DNA from: Irpex lacteus
Lineage: Eukaryota; Basidiomycota; Agaricomycetes; Polyporales; Irpicaceae
DNA: 64,000 nucleotides
Direction: 5' to 3'
Assembly (NCBI GenBank): GCA_001986395.2
Contig: MQVO02000007.1
Coordinates: forward strand, 434,001-498,000
Made by a program: the position numbers and the translations under genes. Shown in pieces: positions 41,503 through 54,092 of this stretch (positions within the stretch are counted from its first letter, which is position 1; the number at the start of each line of letters is the position of its first letter). The notes below the pieces were generated by a model. The model worked only from the letters and a program-made list of their open reading frames with translations. It did no database searches and was not told where the DNA came from.

Positions 41503-42420
41503 ATGGCTCACGTTCTGCGCGTACCAAAGTTCGACCTCTCTGCCCTCCTCTCCCAACAAAACCCCCAGATAGACCTGAACATCGAATACTATGAAGCCTC
41601 AACTCGTAACTTCCTCGAGGCTGTTGCAAACTACACGCATAAGGCACAGACGGAGATGACACAGCGGAAGAACGCGCATTTGCATGAGAAGAAGAGGTTG
41701 TTGGAGAAGATTCAGAGCCATGAGCAGGAGACGAATGCGTGTAAGGTGAAGGAGCTTGAGCTTATTGCAGGTGCGTCTATACCCTCCATGCGTGTATATG
41801 TGTGTGTGGAGATTAACATTGCATCATAAGAGCTTGATAGAGAACGAGAGGAGAGGAAGAAGGCAGAGCTTTCTGTCGTACAACTCGAACGACAACTAGG
41901 AACGATAAGGGAACAGTGCAGCCAGTTGGACGCTGAGATTGAGCAGAAGCGTGCTGTAGTCATGGACCTCAGACGAGGTGAGTTCCAATGTCCGGCAATT
42001 CTCCCATGACTTCGGTTTACTCAGAATGCATACGCGCAGAACGCAACCGCGAACGATCAATACTCGAAACATACGCCTCCCGAGCGACACCAGAGCTCCT
42101 CGAAACGGAACGTCGACTACAATGTTACGTCGAAGGTATCGAACGGGACAAGATACTCCTTCGGTTTACGCACATCGACAAGACGGATGTGGACCGTGAG
42201 TTTAGCGTAGTGATCGACGTCGCAAGCAGCGTCTACAAAGGTAAGTAGCCTCTGCGGCTCATGCTTGAACGTTGTCTGATGCGTTGTAGTGCCTACTACG
42301 TCGCCTGCGCTCCCGACGCTCCCCATACTGCTTGACGAGTTGAACGAGACGAGGGATGTGTATACTTTTATCAAGCAAGTTCGGCAGGCGTTTGAACATC
42401 TCGTCACACACGGTCGATGA
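41503..42420 (+). CDS. SPC25: Kinetochore protein Spc25 (Ndc80 complex)
   Basis: Four exons, 41503-41770, 41831-41977, 42025-42240 and 42290-42420, give 253 residues, the usual size. After a short start (MAHVLRVPKFDLSALL) a long coiled coil runs through exons 1-3 (residues about 30-150). The C-terminal globular RWD-type domain shows LLRFTHIDKTDVDREFSVVIDV, SVYKVPTTSP and LPILLDELNETRDVYTFIKQVRQAFEHL, all characteristic of Spc25. With Spc24 it forms the kinetochore-side end of the Ndc80 complex. It is divergent to Dbf2 with about 270 bases between the two starts, so two cell-cycle genes share one upstream region. Confidence 0.93.
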
Positions 42421-43157
42421 GCGTCTCGTAACCCATGACCGTTGACCGTGGTGCTTTTCGTGTACTGTGTGATTGTAAGTCATCTCTACGATACATGCAG
42501 CTGTTCATCGGCACTGAATCTCCAACAGGCTTACCTATACCCTCTAATGTGTACAACACTAAGTTATGATTATTATCTGAAAGTCTTGCTAGCAATGGTC
42601 TACGCCTCCATGCCCCGTGAACGTCCATACCACGCGTTGTGTGCGTATCACGGGAACGCGTCGTGCACCGCGGGCCCGTCAACGTGATCAAGGGCGTTCT
42701 TGAAGAGGTACCTGCGAAGGAGGCCGACTGGATGGAATAGGCGACATGCGGAGCAGACTGCTCTGACTTCTGACTGTTATACATGCACTGACTACTCGAT
42801 AAGCTTCGTGGGCGAACGACAGTTTGGTGGCCGTTATTGTCTGCATTGACACGGACTCTTTAAACGCGTTCCCAGTCGTTCCATACTTGAAGTGGTTCTA
42901 TTTTTCATGCCTATCTGTCAGCGTCGTCCGTCGCTTACAGTTGTTCTACCTCTTATAAGTATCTCTCCCAGAAATCGTCCAACAGAACTGTATACGACAT
43001 CGCGTAAAGCAGGACACGCTCAGACGGCGCGGAGGTGGTCTAGATCTGGTGATGCACGTATGTCATTGAATTCGCACGGAAGCAATATAAGGTGTACCTC
43101 AAGCTGCCTAGCGCTCTCTCCTCACTCATCTCCTTCACGGACGAGCATCACCCTCGA
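42421..43157. other. Spacer, no gene seen
   Basis: 3' flank of SPC25 and promoter region of MAM3. No exon is supported on either strand. Confidence 0.45.
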
Positions 43158-46100
43158 ATGATACCAGCTCTACTCTATTCCCCTCATACTCCGAGACTGC
43201 TCTTGACCCTAGCATCGCTCGTATCACACCATGTTCCCAGCATCTCCAGCGCGCCAACTCTCAATGGCACAGTGCTCCATGAACACATCAAGAGATCAAG
43301 AGGCTCGTCGACGAAGCACGACGCGGCCTTCATCGTATTCGCGTGTCTTATCCCGTTTCTTGTGCTCCTATCGGGTGTGTTTGCCGGTCTGACATTAGGC
43401 TATATGAGTCTCGACGAGACTCAGTTGAATGTCTTGAGTATCAGTGGTACACCGTGAGTTCTGTAGCCTTATCTCTCTATTCAATATGAACTGGACAATG
43501 ACGCATACACTATGATAGTGAGCAGAAGATGTACGCAAACAAGATCAAGCCAATCCGCAAGGATGGACACCGTCTGCTCGTCACGCTGCTCCTTGCGAAC
43601 ATGATTGTGAACGAAACGCTGCCTGTGATATCGGACCCCGTTCTCGGAGGCGGGGCCCAGAGCGTCGTCGTCAGTACGGTCCTCATCGTAATGTGCGTTC
43701 CATATCGTTCAATTTGGCTGCGGCAGTTATGGCATCACTTGCGAACGTCGTCCGCCGCTTGCCGCATGAGGCAAGATACGCGTCGTGCGACGCGCTAATT
43801 TATAATTTGGACGCGACTTACGTGATGCACGTGCGCACCCAGAGGCCGGAGCTTGGTTTGAACTCGAGACTCGTTGTCGTACTCGGGGTTCTGTGATACA
43901 GCTTACGAGCTACGCCAGCAATAAGACTTGAAGCGATAATAACCTACCTATTATATCCCGCACAGTTCACGCACTCCGCGACTGCTGTCATTTCTTGCTT
44001 GTATCGCTGACTTCTCATGCTGACAGTTTCGCGGAGATCATTCCACAATCGCTGTGTACCCGGTATGGCCTATACTTTGGTGCCAAGATGGCCGGTCCAG
44101 TGAAATTGCTCTTGTGGACCTTGGTGAGTCGTGAATCTCTCCAAACGAAGTAAGCTAATTATCATTGCTACTAGGGCCTTGTTGCATGGCCCGTTGCGAA
44201 GCTGCTAGAGTTTGTACTCGGGCCGCACCATGGCATCATATACAGACGAACAGAACTGAAAGAGCTCATTGCCATGCACTCCAGTGCAGGCGAACACGGA
44301 GGAGATTTGAAGAAGGACACTGTGACCATCATTGGTGGTGCCCTTGATCTCCAGGAGAAGGTTGTGAAGCAAGCGATGACACCGATCGAAGATGTGTTCA
44401 TGCTCTCGTTGGATGCCAAGCTGGACTATGAGACCCTTCGTAAGATCTGCTTGACTGGTCATTCGAGGGTGCCTGTGTATGAAGAGGTGGAAGTGCCGTC
44501 GTCGGCGCTCCTGGCACAAGTATGTTTACAATCCACGACGATATTCTCTCCTGAGCATTGCATCGTTGCAGGGTGCCGAACTGGATTCTACAGCTCAAGC
44601 CAACGGCCCAATCAACCGGGACGGGCAAGGTCCGTCTGCGTCTCCACTATCTGCTACGCAGGCTCGCATGGTCAAGGTGAAGAAGATCGTCGGCATTCTT
44701 CTCGTCAAACAGGTAAGCTCAAATTACCGTTCCTCGTACGAGCAATGATCTTATATTACTTTAGTGCGTGCTTCTAGACCCCAAAGGTGACTTCATTCTG
44801 CGTTCTCTGCGCTTGTGGAAACTGATACTACCAATAGATGCGACACCCGTACGCAAGATCCCACTAAACAAGGTGCCCTTTGTCCCAAACAACGAGCCAT
44901 TACTGGGCATCCTCGACAGGTTCCAAGAGGGTCGCTCACACATCGCAATCGTCTCCCGTTTCAGCGTCGAGCGCGCCGTCAGCGTAAAAGCCGCAGTAAA
45001 GAGCGGTCTCACGCAGCGCATCAGAAACCACGTCGGGATGGGCGACAGCGACTCCAGCTCTGCTTCAAGCAGTGACTCTGAGTCTGACACAGAGTCGGGC
45101 AAACGTAGTCCGGTTTTTAGGCGCAAGCGGTTCTCTAGGAAAGCTACGAAGGAATCTGGTACGAGTTCTATTGGAGAGACGGTTCGGGAGGACGGAGAGC
45201 ATAGTGGGGATACGAGCCCATTCGAGTCGAAGCGGCATACACGATTTAGTATCCCGCGTCGAGGACAGAAGAAGAGCAAAAGACGTGCGGATATTGAGAT
45301 GGGGATGCTGGCGTCTGAGGTGGCAGAGCGACAGGAGAGCAAAGATTCGAGGCTACGTGCATCTAGCCTCACGCTGCCAAAGGCATCGTTTGGGCATTGG
45401 GAGCAGAGTATGCCGGCGGATGCTGTCCTTACGAAGCAAGGCGCAGAGGAGGTTAGTAGAATTAATACTGCTTGAAGCGATTGTGCTGACGTCTTATCTG
45501 GTTTAGTTTCTACAATCTGTGGACCCGGCTATCATGCCACTTGGCATCATCACACTTGAAGATGTGTTGGAAGGTACGCGTCGCACTTTGCCTCGATACA
45601 TTTTCTGCCCCCTGATACGTCCATACGTAGAACTTATAGGAGAGGAAATCTACGACGAATTCGATCCACAAGGCCACCCCGACCTGAAGTCGTTCGCCCA
45701 GAACGAAAGCAAACCACCTCATCCGATTCTCGAGCGCAAAGGCTCCGCACCAGAGCTTGTTGGCGGCATAACTCGAACTGCCTCAACCAAGGAATCACCA
45801 CGGCGGTTCTCCGCCAACGCACCAAACAAAGCCGCCTTGAGCGCCCTGAAACTGAACTTCAAAGGACTAGGCTTCACGCGTTCTAGGAGTGCACCACCGT
45901 CGCCTACAGAGGAGAAACCCGGGGTGTTCTTGGGGAAGGAGTCAAAGGACGAGAACGTTTCCGTTACGGTTCAAGAGTCTGCAGTCGACGACGAGAAGTA
46001 TGACTACTTCCCGAGGGAAGTCCACCCGGACCACGAGCAAGCTGAGATGGACTTTACGGACGTAGCACCGGTATACACGTCCCCTGATGAAGCACCGCAG

Positions 46101-46493
46101 ATCATCGCACCCCAGCCGCTCTCTCCAGCCGCCAACGTTGCTACTAGCATACACGCTCCAACCCCCGTAGCCGCCTCTGCCCTACCTTCCAACCACCGTA
46201 TCGTCAACCCCGCGCTCATCCTTCCATACGCTCGCAACTCGTCGCCTTCTCCCTCTCTCGAGCAGGCTATCTTGGTCGAGCGCAAACGACGTGCTGCAGC
46301 TGGAATGTCGAGTGCTGTCGTGCCTAAGGGGACCAGGTTTAAGAGTAGCCCGTTGACTGGGGATCGTGGCGGTGGGGTGGTTGCTGAGCGTGTTAAGCGG
46401 ACGACGAGTGCTTTGAACGATGAGCAGTCGTATGTGCCTGACGACGGGTACAATGCCGAAATGGAAATGAGGAGCACTGGACGCGATGAATAG
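43158..46493 (+). CDS. MAM3: CNNM/Mam3-type membrane protein (DUF21 and CBS domains)
   Basis: Large multi-exon gene from ATG 43158. A first hydrophobic segment is followed by the DUF21 domain: AAFIVFACLIPFLVLLSGVFAGLTLGYMSLDETQLNVL, then LLVTLLLANMIVNETLPV, VVVSTVLIV joined to IFAEIIPQSLCTRYGL and LLLWTLGLVAWPVAKLLE. A CBS pair follows (VKQAMTPIEDVFMLSLDAKLDYETL, GHSRVPVYEE, ILLVKQ, RKIPLNKVPFVPNNEPLLGIL, IMPLGIITLEDVLEELIGEEIYDEFD). Between the CBS halves there is a long Ser/Glu/Arg insert (SSSASSSDSESDTESGK), and a disordered C-terminus of about 300 residues follows. Yeast Mam3 is vacuolar and affects metal (Mn, Mg) homeostasis; animal CNNM are Mg transporters. One intron (43694-44026) is about 330 bases, against about 50-60 for the others. 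Confidence 0.9.
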
Positions 46494-47473
46494 CCTGAGG
46501 TGTGCCTTCTCGTCTGTACGTTTGGTGTTTAGTGTCTACTGTCGTTTTGTTTGCTCGTAGAACGAATAGTAGTACTGCAAGCTTCCATCCATGTGTACTT
46601 CTAGATATGTGGGGACGGCTTCAAATTTTCAAATCTGCCCATACTTCCTCGAGATGATGGGAGGCTGCCGTGCCCAAGTGCCCTTGAAATCGCGGATAAC
46701 TTGAAATCAAGTAAGTACTCGCCTCTATAAGTGCTACCGGCGGAAGAATTTGGCGTAGGCGTGCAACGACTAACATCACATAATAACGAGGGCCCCTACC
46801 ATAGTCTCCATCGCTGCCAGTCGCTCAGCCTTCCTAGACTCTGGCCTGAGGGATGGTGCCGAATTACGGCGCTAATAAGAAGTTGAGGCCGTAAGCGCAC
46901 AATTGCAAGGTTGTACTTGGACTGCTTCATCATTTTCGCTAAAATGCTCGCGTCCTGTCCTACTGAAATTAAACTACAACGCCTTCAGAGAGATTGATGC
47001 AGGTTACTCGATCGCTCCAATGAGATGCCAAGTATGGCTAGGCACGGTTCCTGGTAAGTAGGTACTTAATGGATGACGGATGGCGGGGGAGGCTGAGGTA
47101 AGTAACAGTCTGTCCAAATTATTCATACGTCGCAGCCGTCCTGTCATGAAGTCTGATTCATGATACATGCATAGGAATGAATCCGAGCCCATCATGATCT
47201 TGCAGCGCAATGAAAATGGAGCAACTCCGTCGCCACAAAATCACCGCCGAATGTCAAGTCCAAATTGAATCATACGTATACTCGTTGAGTCTATTGGATG
47301 TGAGGCAGCGTTGCAATGTATAGGGATCATGCCGCTGACATGCCTGCTTCCAGTATGTACGGAGGAACGGCGAAAGTGGACCGCGATCTTGACCGCTGTT
47401 TTTAAGATATGGAGCCTATGCCCCTCCTTGTCCCCTCTACCTATCCCCTCTCCTCGAGACGTGGATCCGCGGT
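46494..47473. other. Spacer, no gene supported
   Basis: About 1 kb between MAM3 and the first GH76-like gene. Small open frames on both strands show no motif. The right end should be the promoter of the GH76 gene. Confidence 0.4.
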
Positions 47474-49993
47474 ATGACGCAACACGCAGTGTTTCTCTTC
47501 GTTTTGAATGCCCTAGTACCTTTTTCGTTGGCACAAAACTTCACCGTACCTTCATATTGGCGGGTAAGACATTATTGAACCCCAATGCCGCGGAAGTCTC
47601 TTGCTGACTGGGTATCCTTGCCTATTCAAGAAACCAACTTCGACCCATAGCCGCCAAGAGCTACTCCAGCTTGTAGATGGTGTACTAAATACTATAATTC
47701 ACAGCTTGAATGTCACCAATGGACAATTTATCGGTGTGCACCCGTCACCCCAAACCGCTACCGAATCATACACTCAGGGTCTGCATCATAATCCAGGACT
47801 TCAGCCACTTCAATCTGCAAGTATGGTTAGCGCCCTATCGATTGGTGACGCACTCAACGGCTCAAGAACCAACGAAGGAGTTGTGAGAGAGAGCTTGAGC
47901 TCGGCTTTTACATTAACGCCAAATATAACTAGCATGTGAGCCTTTGATTCAATTTCACTTCACCCACATCTGTGGCGCTGAAATGAATCATGGTCAAACC
48001 CCCCAGACTAATGACAATCCTGCGTACGTGATCCATATTGCCAACTGACCGTATTATCGATCTTCCTATTGATTCGACTCGAGCAGTATATGGGGCTTGG
48101 CAGCTCTCGATGCTTACAAAGCCTATAACGACACCCAATTTTTCAGCTATGCCGACTCTATGTGGACACAACTGAACGAATATATGGTCACCCTCGACCA
48201 GGCTGCACTGGTCTCTGCAACACATCCAATGAGAACGATCAATTTTCCCGGGTCATGTAATCAGATCTCTAACGCTGGAGGAATATTTTACGTACGTATG
48301 AATTGAGTAGTTGTGCATCGTACAACGGCAGCCTGAACTGTATTCCGCAGCTTAGTGGGTCCACCAACGACACTACTGTGGATGGACAATCCACTGCGTG
48401 AGTCTACCGTGACTCCAATAAGCAGGAACATACTCACGCACATACAAATTTACAGGACATTCATGGCGTAAGGGATCTGTCGAATCAAACGTTGTTACAT
48501 TTTCACTTACTCCAGAAGAACAGCTTGTCGGCTCATTTATATGAGCAAACCTTACATCCACAATATCTTTCTGCGGCAACGTTGTCAGCAAACTTTGTGC
48601 TTGATCAGCTCACTAACGGCAACGTGATTCTAGATTCTATGCTCTTGGAAACCTGTTCAAAATCGACCACTCTTTGGACTTCAAACTCAGCTTACGCCAT
48701 ATACGGTCTGAGTGCGTTGGCCTCTAAGAACATTTCGTACGCGCCACGGTAATACTGTCTACATTTTGAGCGTTGACTATATTCTAACTCCTTCGACATC
48801 GTCTCTGGACAGCCTTTCTCAATTGGTATCAACCGTTGTCCCTAACCTACAGTGGACTAACTCGTCAGACGGAGTTAATATCGAAGGTATGGTCCGATAA
48901 TCGAGTGGTGTAACTGACACTGAACGGTTTGTTTTAGGACCTCCAGATGCGGAGCGGGCTAAATTGAATGGTCCTCATGTGGCACTAAAGGGTACGCTAG
49001 GAGGAAAGGTACAAACGGTTACAGAATGCTCACCATGTGTACAGGCATATTTATTCGAAGTCTATATCAGGCGTACACCAGAATTGAGAGTGACTCCCCT
49101 GAAGCAACGCTGCTTCGTAGTTATATTAACGTTCAGGTATTCTTCCCAGTCACCCATCATGATAACATAAAGCCACACAAGCTGAAATGAGATTGCGGCC
49201 AGCTCAACGCACTTGTGGATCTTGCAACTATACCAGGCGCAAATCAGTACTCCCCGCGATGGGAAGGCCCTCCTCCTTCGGGTTTATTGCTTCAAGGACA
49301 GTTGGCCGCAGTAGATGTTCTCTACTCCTCATTGGGCCTTGTAAAGTCCCAAAATACCTCAACGAATACTTCTACCGGGTAAGCTGTACCGATGATGAAT
49401 TCTATCCGTGTCTGTCTTACTCTCTTCTTAGAGCCACTGATACGAGCCCCCTTCCCGGTATCACTGCCACAGGCATTTCTCAGGCCGCCGGCAACGTGCA
49501 TCGCATATCACCTGGGGCCGTAGGTGGTATTGTAGCAGGTATCACGACACTGCTCTTGATAATTGCGGCCGCATTATTCATTGTGAAGAGGAAACGACTC
49601 CAGGGAAATCCTTCGGTCGTTCTGGAAACTACTGCTCGCCCATATACTCCACCCATAGTTGCACGGCGGATGGCACTGTCATGCGGTCACAGCTCAGACC
49701 GTCTCATTATTCCTCCGTCCAAACATTCACGAAGCGACCCATCCGGTATGGAAGGAACAGATTCGATTCCAGGGCCCAGCACGTCGGACATCTTTGCGAC
49801 GGACCCTATGGCTTCACCGTACTTTTCCCAACCTCAGGCTGATAGAGGCGAAGAAGGATATCCAGCGGGAGAGAGGCCATATGTTATGAACTTGGTGGCC
49901 TCACCTGCACTGATTGACCATCTAAACCGCTTCATTCCTCCCGAATCACCAATTGAATATGCCCAAGATGAACCACCTCGTTATGTAAGATGA
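47474..49993 (+). CDS. GH76-like membrane-anchored glycosidase, copy 1 (catalytic exon damaged)
   Basis: Starts MTQHAVFLFVLNALVPFSLAQ, a clear signal peptide. Exons, read by homology to copy 2, encode an (alpha/alpha)6-type glycosidase: THSRQELLQLVDGVL, SASMVSALSIGDALNGSRTNE, IWGLAALDAYKAYNDT, DSMWTQLNEYMV, RTINFPGSCNQISNAGGIFY, FMALSAHLYEQ, LSQLVSTVV, GPHVALKG, GIFIRSLYQAY and LNALVDLATIPGANQYSPRWEGP. A membrane helix (GAVGGIVAGITTLLLIIAAALFIV) and a cytoplasmic tail of about 150 residues end the protein. The 33-base exon which in copy 2 encodes NDDSA (catalytic Asp pair) is present here only as a 32-base remnant (47992-48023) without a usable acceptor; skipping it keeps the frame. Family GH76 cleaves alpha-1,6-mannans. 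This copy is probably inactive as a mannanase or a recent pseudogene. Confidence 0.75.
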
Positions 49994-51451
49994 AGGGAAG
50001 ATATAGCGAGGGGAAGCTATCGGAGACAAAGTATCGCAGCGGCTTGGTACGAGCAAAAGACTGTCTTGATGGCCTACGTTAGTCACTGCAGTGCATGGAT
50101 TCCTTTCTTTTGTTCTACGTAGTACCAGGCTTGGGCTCTATAGTCTTCTTTGTCCAGGATTATTCTGTGCTCTCTGCTGTGCTCATCTTACTTCTCCCAC
50201 TGTGTGAATTGTAGATGTTCCTGAGATCCTGACACAAGTGCCACCCAATCTGAGTTGGGTTATGCTTATCACCGCTGCAAGGACCCGTCTGGACGCCTGA
50301 AAATGTGCTTCGATAGTACCTTTGCTGCAGGAGACGGCAACATTCTATACGTAGGGTTGTCCGCTGAGCTTACTGTATGCATGAAACGCTCTGAGAAAGT
50401 GCCAAAACATCCGGGCAAATATTAAGATCGCTAACTCCAGGACTTTGACAGGTCAACCTTCAACGCTTTCCCCTTCTCTCGGACATTAACTTCTTGTTCT
50501 TTTTACTTGCCAGCACAACTGCGACCCTAATTGTACTAGTAAGCGTTCAAGTATATAATGGCATGAATTACTTAACATGAGTTGCTCCGTGCTTTCCCGA
50601 AAATTTCATTCGGCTCGCTTCCTTGACACTGCTACAAGCCACTCAACCGCTAATTTCCGCAGTAGCAGCATCAGTTGCCCCGCCCGCAAAGTCGCTCCTA
50701 CTCAAGTGTGTCCCATTCACCGTGACTACTTTTCACAGCTGCTGCTATTCTATATCATTGCCTAATGTAGCCTGTGGTGTAGCGCGTATGTAAGCGCTTG
50801 TTCTCGTCGGCCGCCACCGCCTACTAGCAGACTCGTACGGTACTACAAGTACCTTCGACCTGAACTTCTTGAACAGCTGATAGAGCCAACCGTTACAATC
50901 AAATATCGTACGTCGCCTCATACCGACTTGAAGTTGATCCATGCACACAGCTAATTGATCGTCGAGAAAGGCATCAACCACGCTTGCCACTTCCATCCTG
51001 ACAGTTTGACCCCGGTTGCTCGTAATTTGAAGATAGCATGCATTGATTGATATTGTAAGCTGTACTCATCATCCTGATATTTACGAAGTATGATTTTGAT
51101 GGAGGTATGCGAACTTGCAGAGTTCCTACTGGCGGTATGGCCTCTGTACGATACTGAATCAAGTATTCAATTTAGGTACGAAATAGATCGGAGCTCATTT
51201 CGTAGTATGATGCTTTACATGGCTTGGTGGGCTCGCATATTGTTAGGGGTTTACATAGTATCTCAATTCTCCCACATAAAGGCGCTGCATAGTGTTGATC
51301 GTGAATATGGAACCTTCTCATCTCACGGCCGCACGACACATATCATGATTTGGGTCAAAGGCATTCCATTGTCCCGGGGTCAACATCTACCTAGACAATA
51401 TGTACCTGTATTCCCCGCTTCCCTCACAACTATTCGCACAACTCGCTCGTC
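49994..51451. other. Spacer between the tandem GH76 genes
   Basis: 1.46 kb with no exon supported. The plus-strand frame overlapping 51090-51497 ends inside the first exon of copy 2 in another frame. Probably carries the promoter of copy 2. Confidence 0.4.
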
Positions 51452-53902
51452 ATGGCATTCCCCTCGCCGTTGTTGTGCATTGCGCTGGTGCTGGTGAACT
51501 ATGGTGCGGCACAAAACTTTGGTGTACCTTCGAACTGGAGAGTAAGACAGTCCCTCTCAAGAACTGCTATCAGTGGAGCCTGCTAACTCTCCAAACCGCC
51601 TTTTAGAAGCCTACCTCGACTCACACGCGGCAGGAGCTACTCGATCTCATCACCGGTTTGCTCAATACTGTCGAGCGTACCCTTAACGCTACCAGTGGGC
51701 AGTTCATCGGTATGTACTTATGACTCCAGATATATCTCCTTGGTCATTGTATGCTCGTCTAGGGCTTATGCCGCTCCAATCCGCCAGCATGGCCAGTGCT
51801 CTTTCAATTGGAGATGCGCTCAACGGTTCGAAAACAAACGAAAACCTTGTCAGAAGTAGTCTCAATACAGTGTTTCGATCATTCGAGAATATGACGAATA
51901 TGTGAGTATATTGTCCGGATTTGTTTATGAAGTTTACGCAGTGTATATTTATGGTGAGAATAGGGAAAACCCACCAACTACTAACGATGATTCTGCGTAA
52001 GAGAAGATTCCTTTTTTTGAGCACTGAAGCTTATATTCCAATTTGTACAGCGTATGGGGCTTAGCGGCTCTCGATGCCTATAATACTTACAAGGACTCTG
52101 AATTTCTAGGATATGCCATCTCTATGTGGACACAGCTACATAGATACATGATCACACCCAGCCAAGCCGCGGTCGAGCCTGCGACGCACCCTACGAGGAC
52201 TGTTAACTTTCTCGGGGTATGCAATGGAGTTTCCAACGCTGGAGCCGTATTCTATGTGCGTATAAACTCAATAGCGCATTATGGACATTATCTGAATTGT
52301 GTCACAAAGATGAGCGGAACCTCCGGCGACGCTCGTGTAGATGGGCAAACAACTACGTACGCTGACTATGATTCATTCACACCTACTATGTAACGCTTAC
52401 AGAGCTCTCAGGGCGTTCATGGCGTAAGCTACCTTTCTCGAACATATATCACAGCGCCATCGCTTACTTGAAGTAGCTTGTCGGCACATCTGTACGAGCA
52501 AAGTATGAACACGAGTTACTTATCCACAGCAAGTTTATCTGCAGACTTTATCCTCAATCAACTCAGTAATGGAACCGCCATTCTGGACTCGATGAATCTC
52601 GGGGACTGCTCGAAGTCTCCCACTCTTTGGACCTCAAGCTCGGCGTACGCTATCTATGGACTAACCTCATTGGCAGAGAGCAATAACTCATATGCACCAC
52701 GGTACTATCAACTCACTATGTGACAGTTACATTTTCACTGACGAGCACTTTTCTCCGGACAGCCTTTCTCAATTGGTATCATCGGTGATACCTAATCAAA
52801 TATGGACCAACCCTGAAGACGGCGTGAACATTGAAGGTACGCTTTGACGACTGTCTAATGTAGTCAACCTTAACGATGCTTTGTCAGGGCATACAAGTGC
52901 CAAGCACGCTAATTTTAACGGCCCTCATGTGGCACTGAAAGGTACGGAATGGAGAGAGGATGAAACGTATCAAAGCAATGTTCTCATCATGGCAACAGGC
53001 ATATTTATTCGCTGTTTATACCAGGCTCTCACCAGACTTGAGAGTGATTCACCGGAAACAGAACTGATTCGTAGCTATATCAACGTACAGGTATTCAATT
53101 CTTCATACATCATAGATAGCTCGAGATGAACCAGTTCGATGTACAGCTCAACGCCCTTCTGGATCTCGCCACAGTGACAGGCACCGACCAATATTCCCCG
53201 CGATGGGAAGGTCCGCCGCCGTCGCAATTATTACCTCAGGGACAATTAGCTGCTATGGATGTCCTATACGCTTCCTTGGGCCTTTTGGGCAACCAAGATA
53301 CTCCGTCGTCGAATACTTCTACCAGGTAAACAATCTCTACAGTAACATTCCAGCTTTAGTCTCATTCTCTTTCCAGCAGTTCGATCACAGTGTCTCTTCC
53401 AGCCGCATCCGCAGCCCCTCAGCCTTCAACTAGTACTAAGCACCACATTTCATCCGGCGCGGTGGGTGGTATCGTAACGGGACTTGGGGTGTTTTTGCTG
53501 GCGGTCGCGTTATTTTTCCACGTACGCAAGAGAAGAAGGGCCCGGAACTGGAGTTATGCTTTAGGTGGCTCGAACATAGCTGCGCCCATACCATCATCCG
53601 AATTAATGTGGGCAGAACGGTTCACGTATAACCCGAGACAGCCGACACCACCTCCGTCCAGTACTCATGATACGGACTCGTCGGCTCCACTCCCTACCAA
53701 GTCAGACATACTCGCAGCGGACCCAAGGATGGCCTCGTATCTCACAAGACCTGGTGAAGGTGACTGGGGCTATACAGCCGGAAGGGAGCCGGACGCCGTG
53801 AACTCGATGGTTATATCTGCGCTGGCTGCAATAGACCACTCGAACCAGTTTACTCAGCCCCAACGACTGGCAGAAGAAGAACTGCCGCGTTACGAGAAGT
53901 GA
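51452..53902 (+). CDS. GH76-like membrane-anchored glycosidase, copy 2
   Basis: Starts MAFPSPLLCIALVLVNYGAAQ, a signal peptide, and shares intron positions and about half or more of its residues with copy 1. Exons encode THTRQELLDLITGLL, SASMASALSIGDALNGS, then a 33-base exon (51964-51996) with NDDSA giving the paired Asp that in GH76 act as nucleophile and acid/base, then VWGLAALDAYNTYKDSEF, SMWTQLHRYMI, CNGVSNAGAVFY, FMALSAHLYEQS, DFILNQLSNGTAILDSM, LTSLAESNNSYAP, GPHVALKG, GIFIRCLYQALTR, LLDLATVTGTDQYSPRW and GQLAAMDVLYASLGLL. The membrane helix is ISSGAVGGIVTGLGVFLLAVALFF, followed by a proline-rich cytoplasmic tail. GH76 enzymes cleave alpha-1,6-mannan; in fungi relatives (Dfg5/Dcw1) act on the cell wall. 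The gene reads as intact. Confidence 0.85.
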
Positions 53903-54092
53903 AGAGAGGATTTTACGAGCTTAAATTTCGGGAGGGATATGTTTGTAGTCTGAAACCACGGATCGGAAAAGACGAAGTTATTTGCGACGAACCAGGTACA
54001 TCATGGCTACAGTTAGTGTCGATGTATAGATACAGATGGATATTCTCGTATAAATGATTTGTTTGGAGAGCGGAAGTATGACGTTGTACAGC

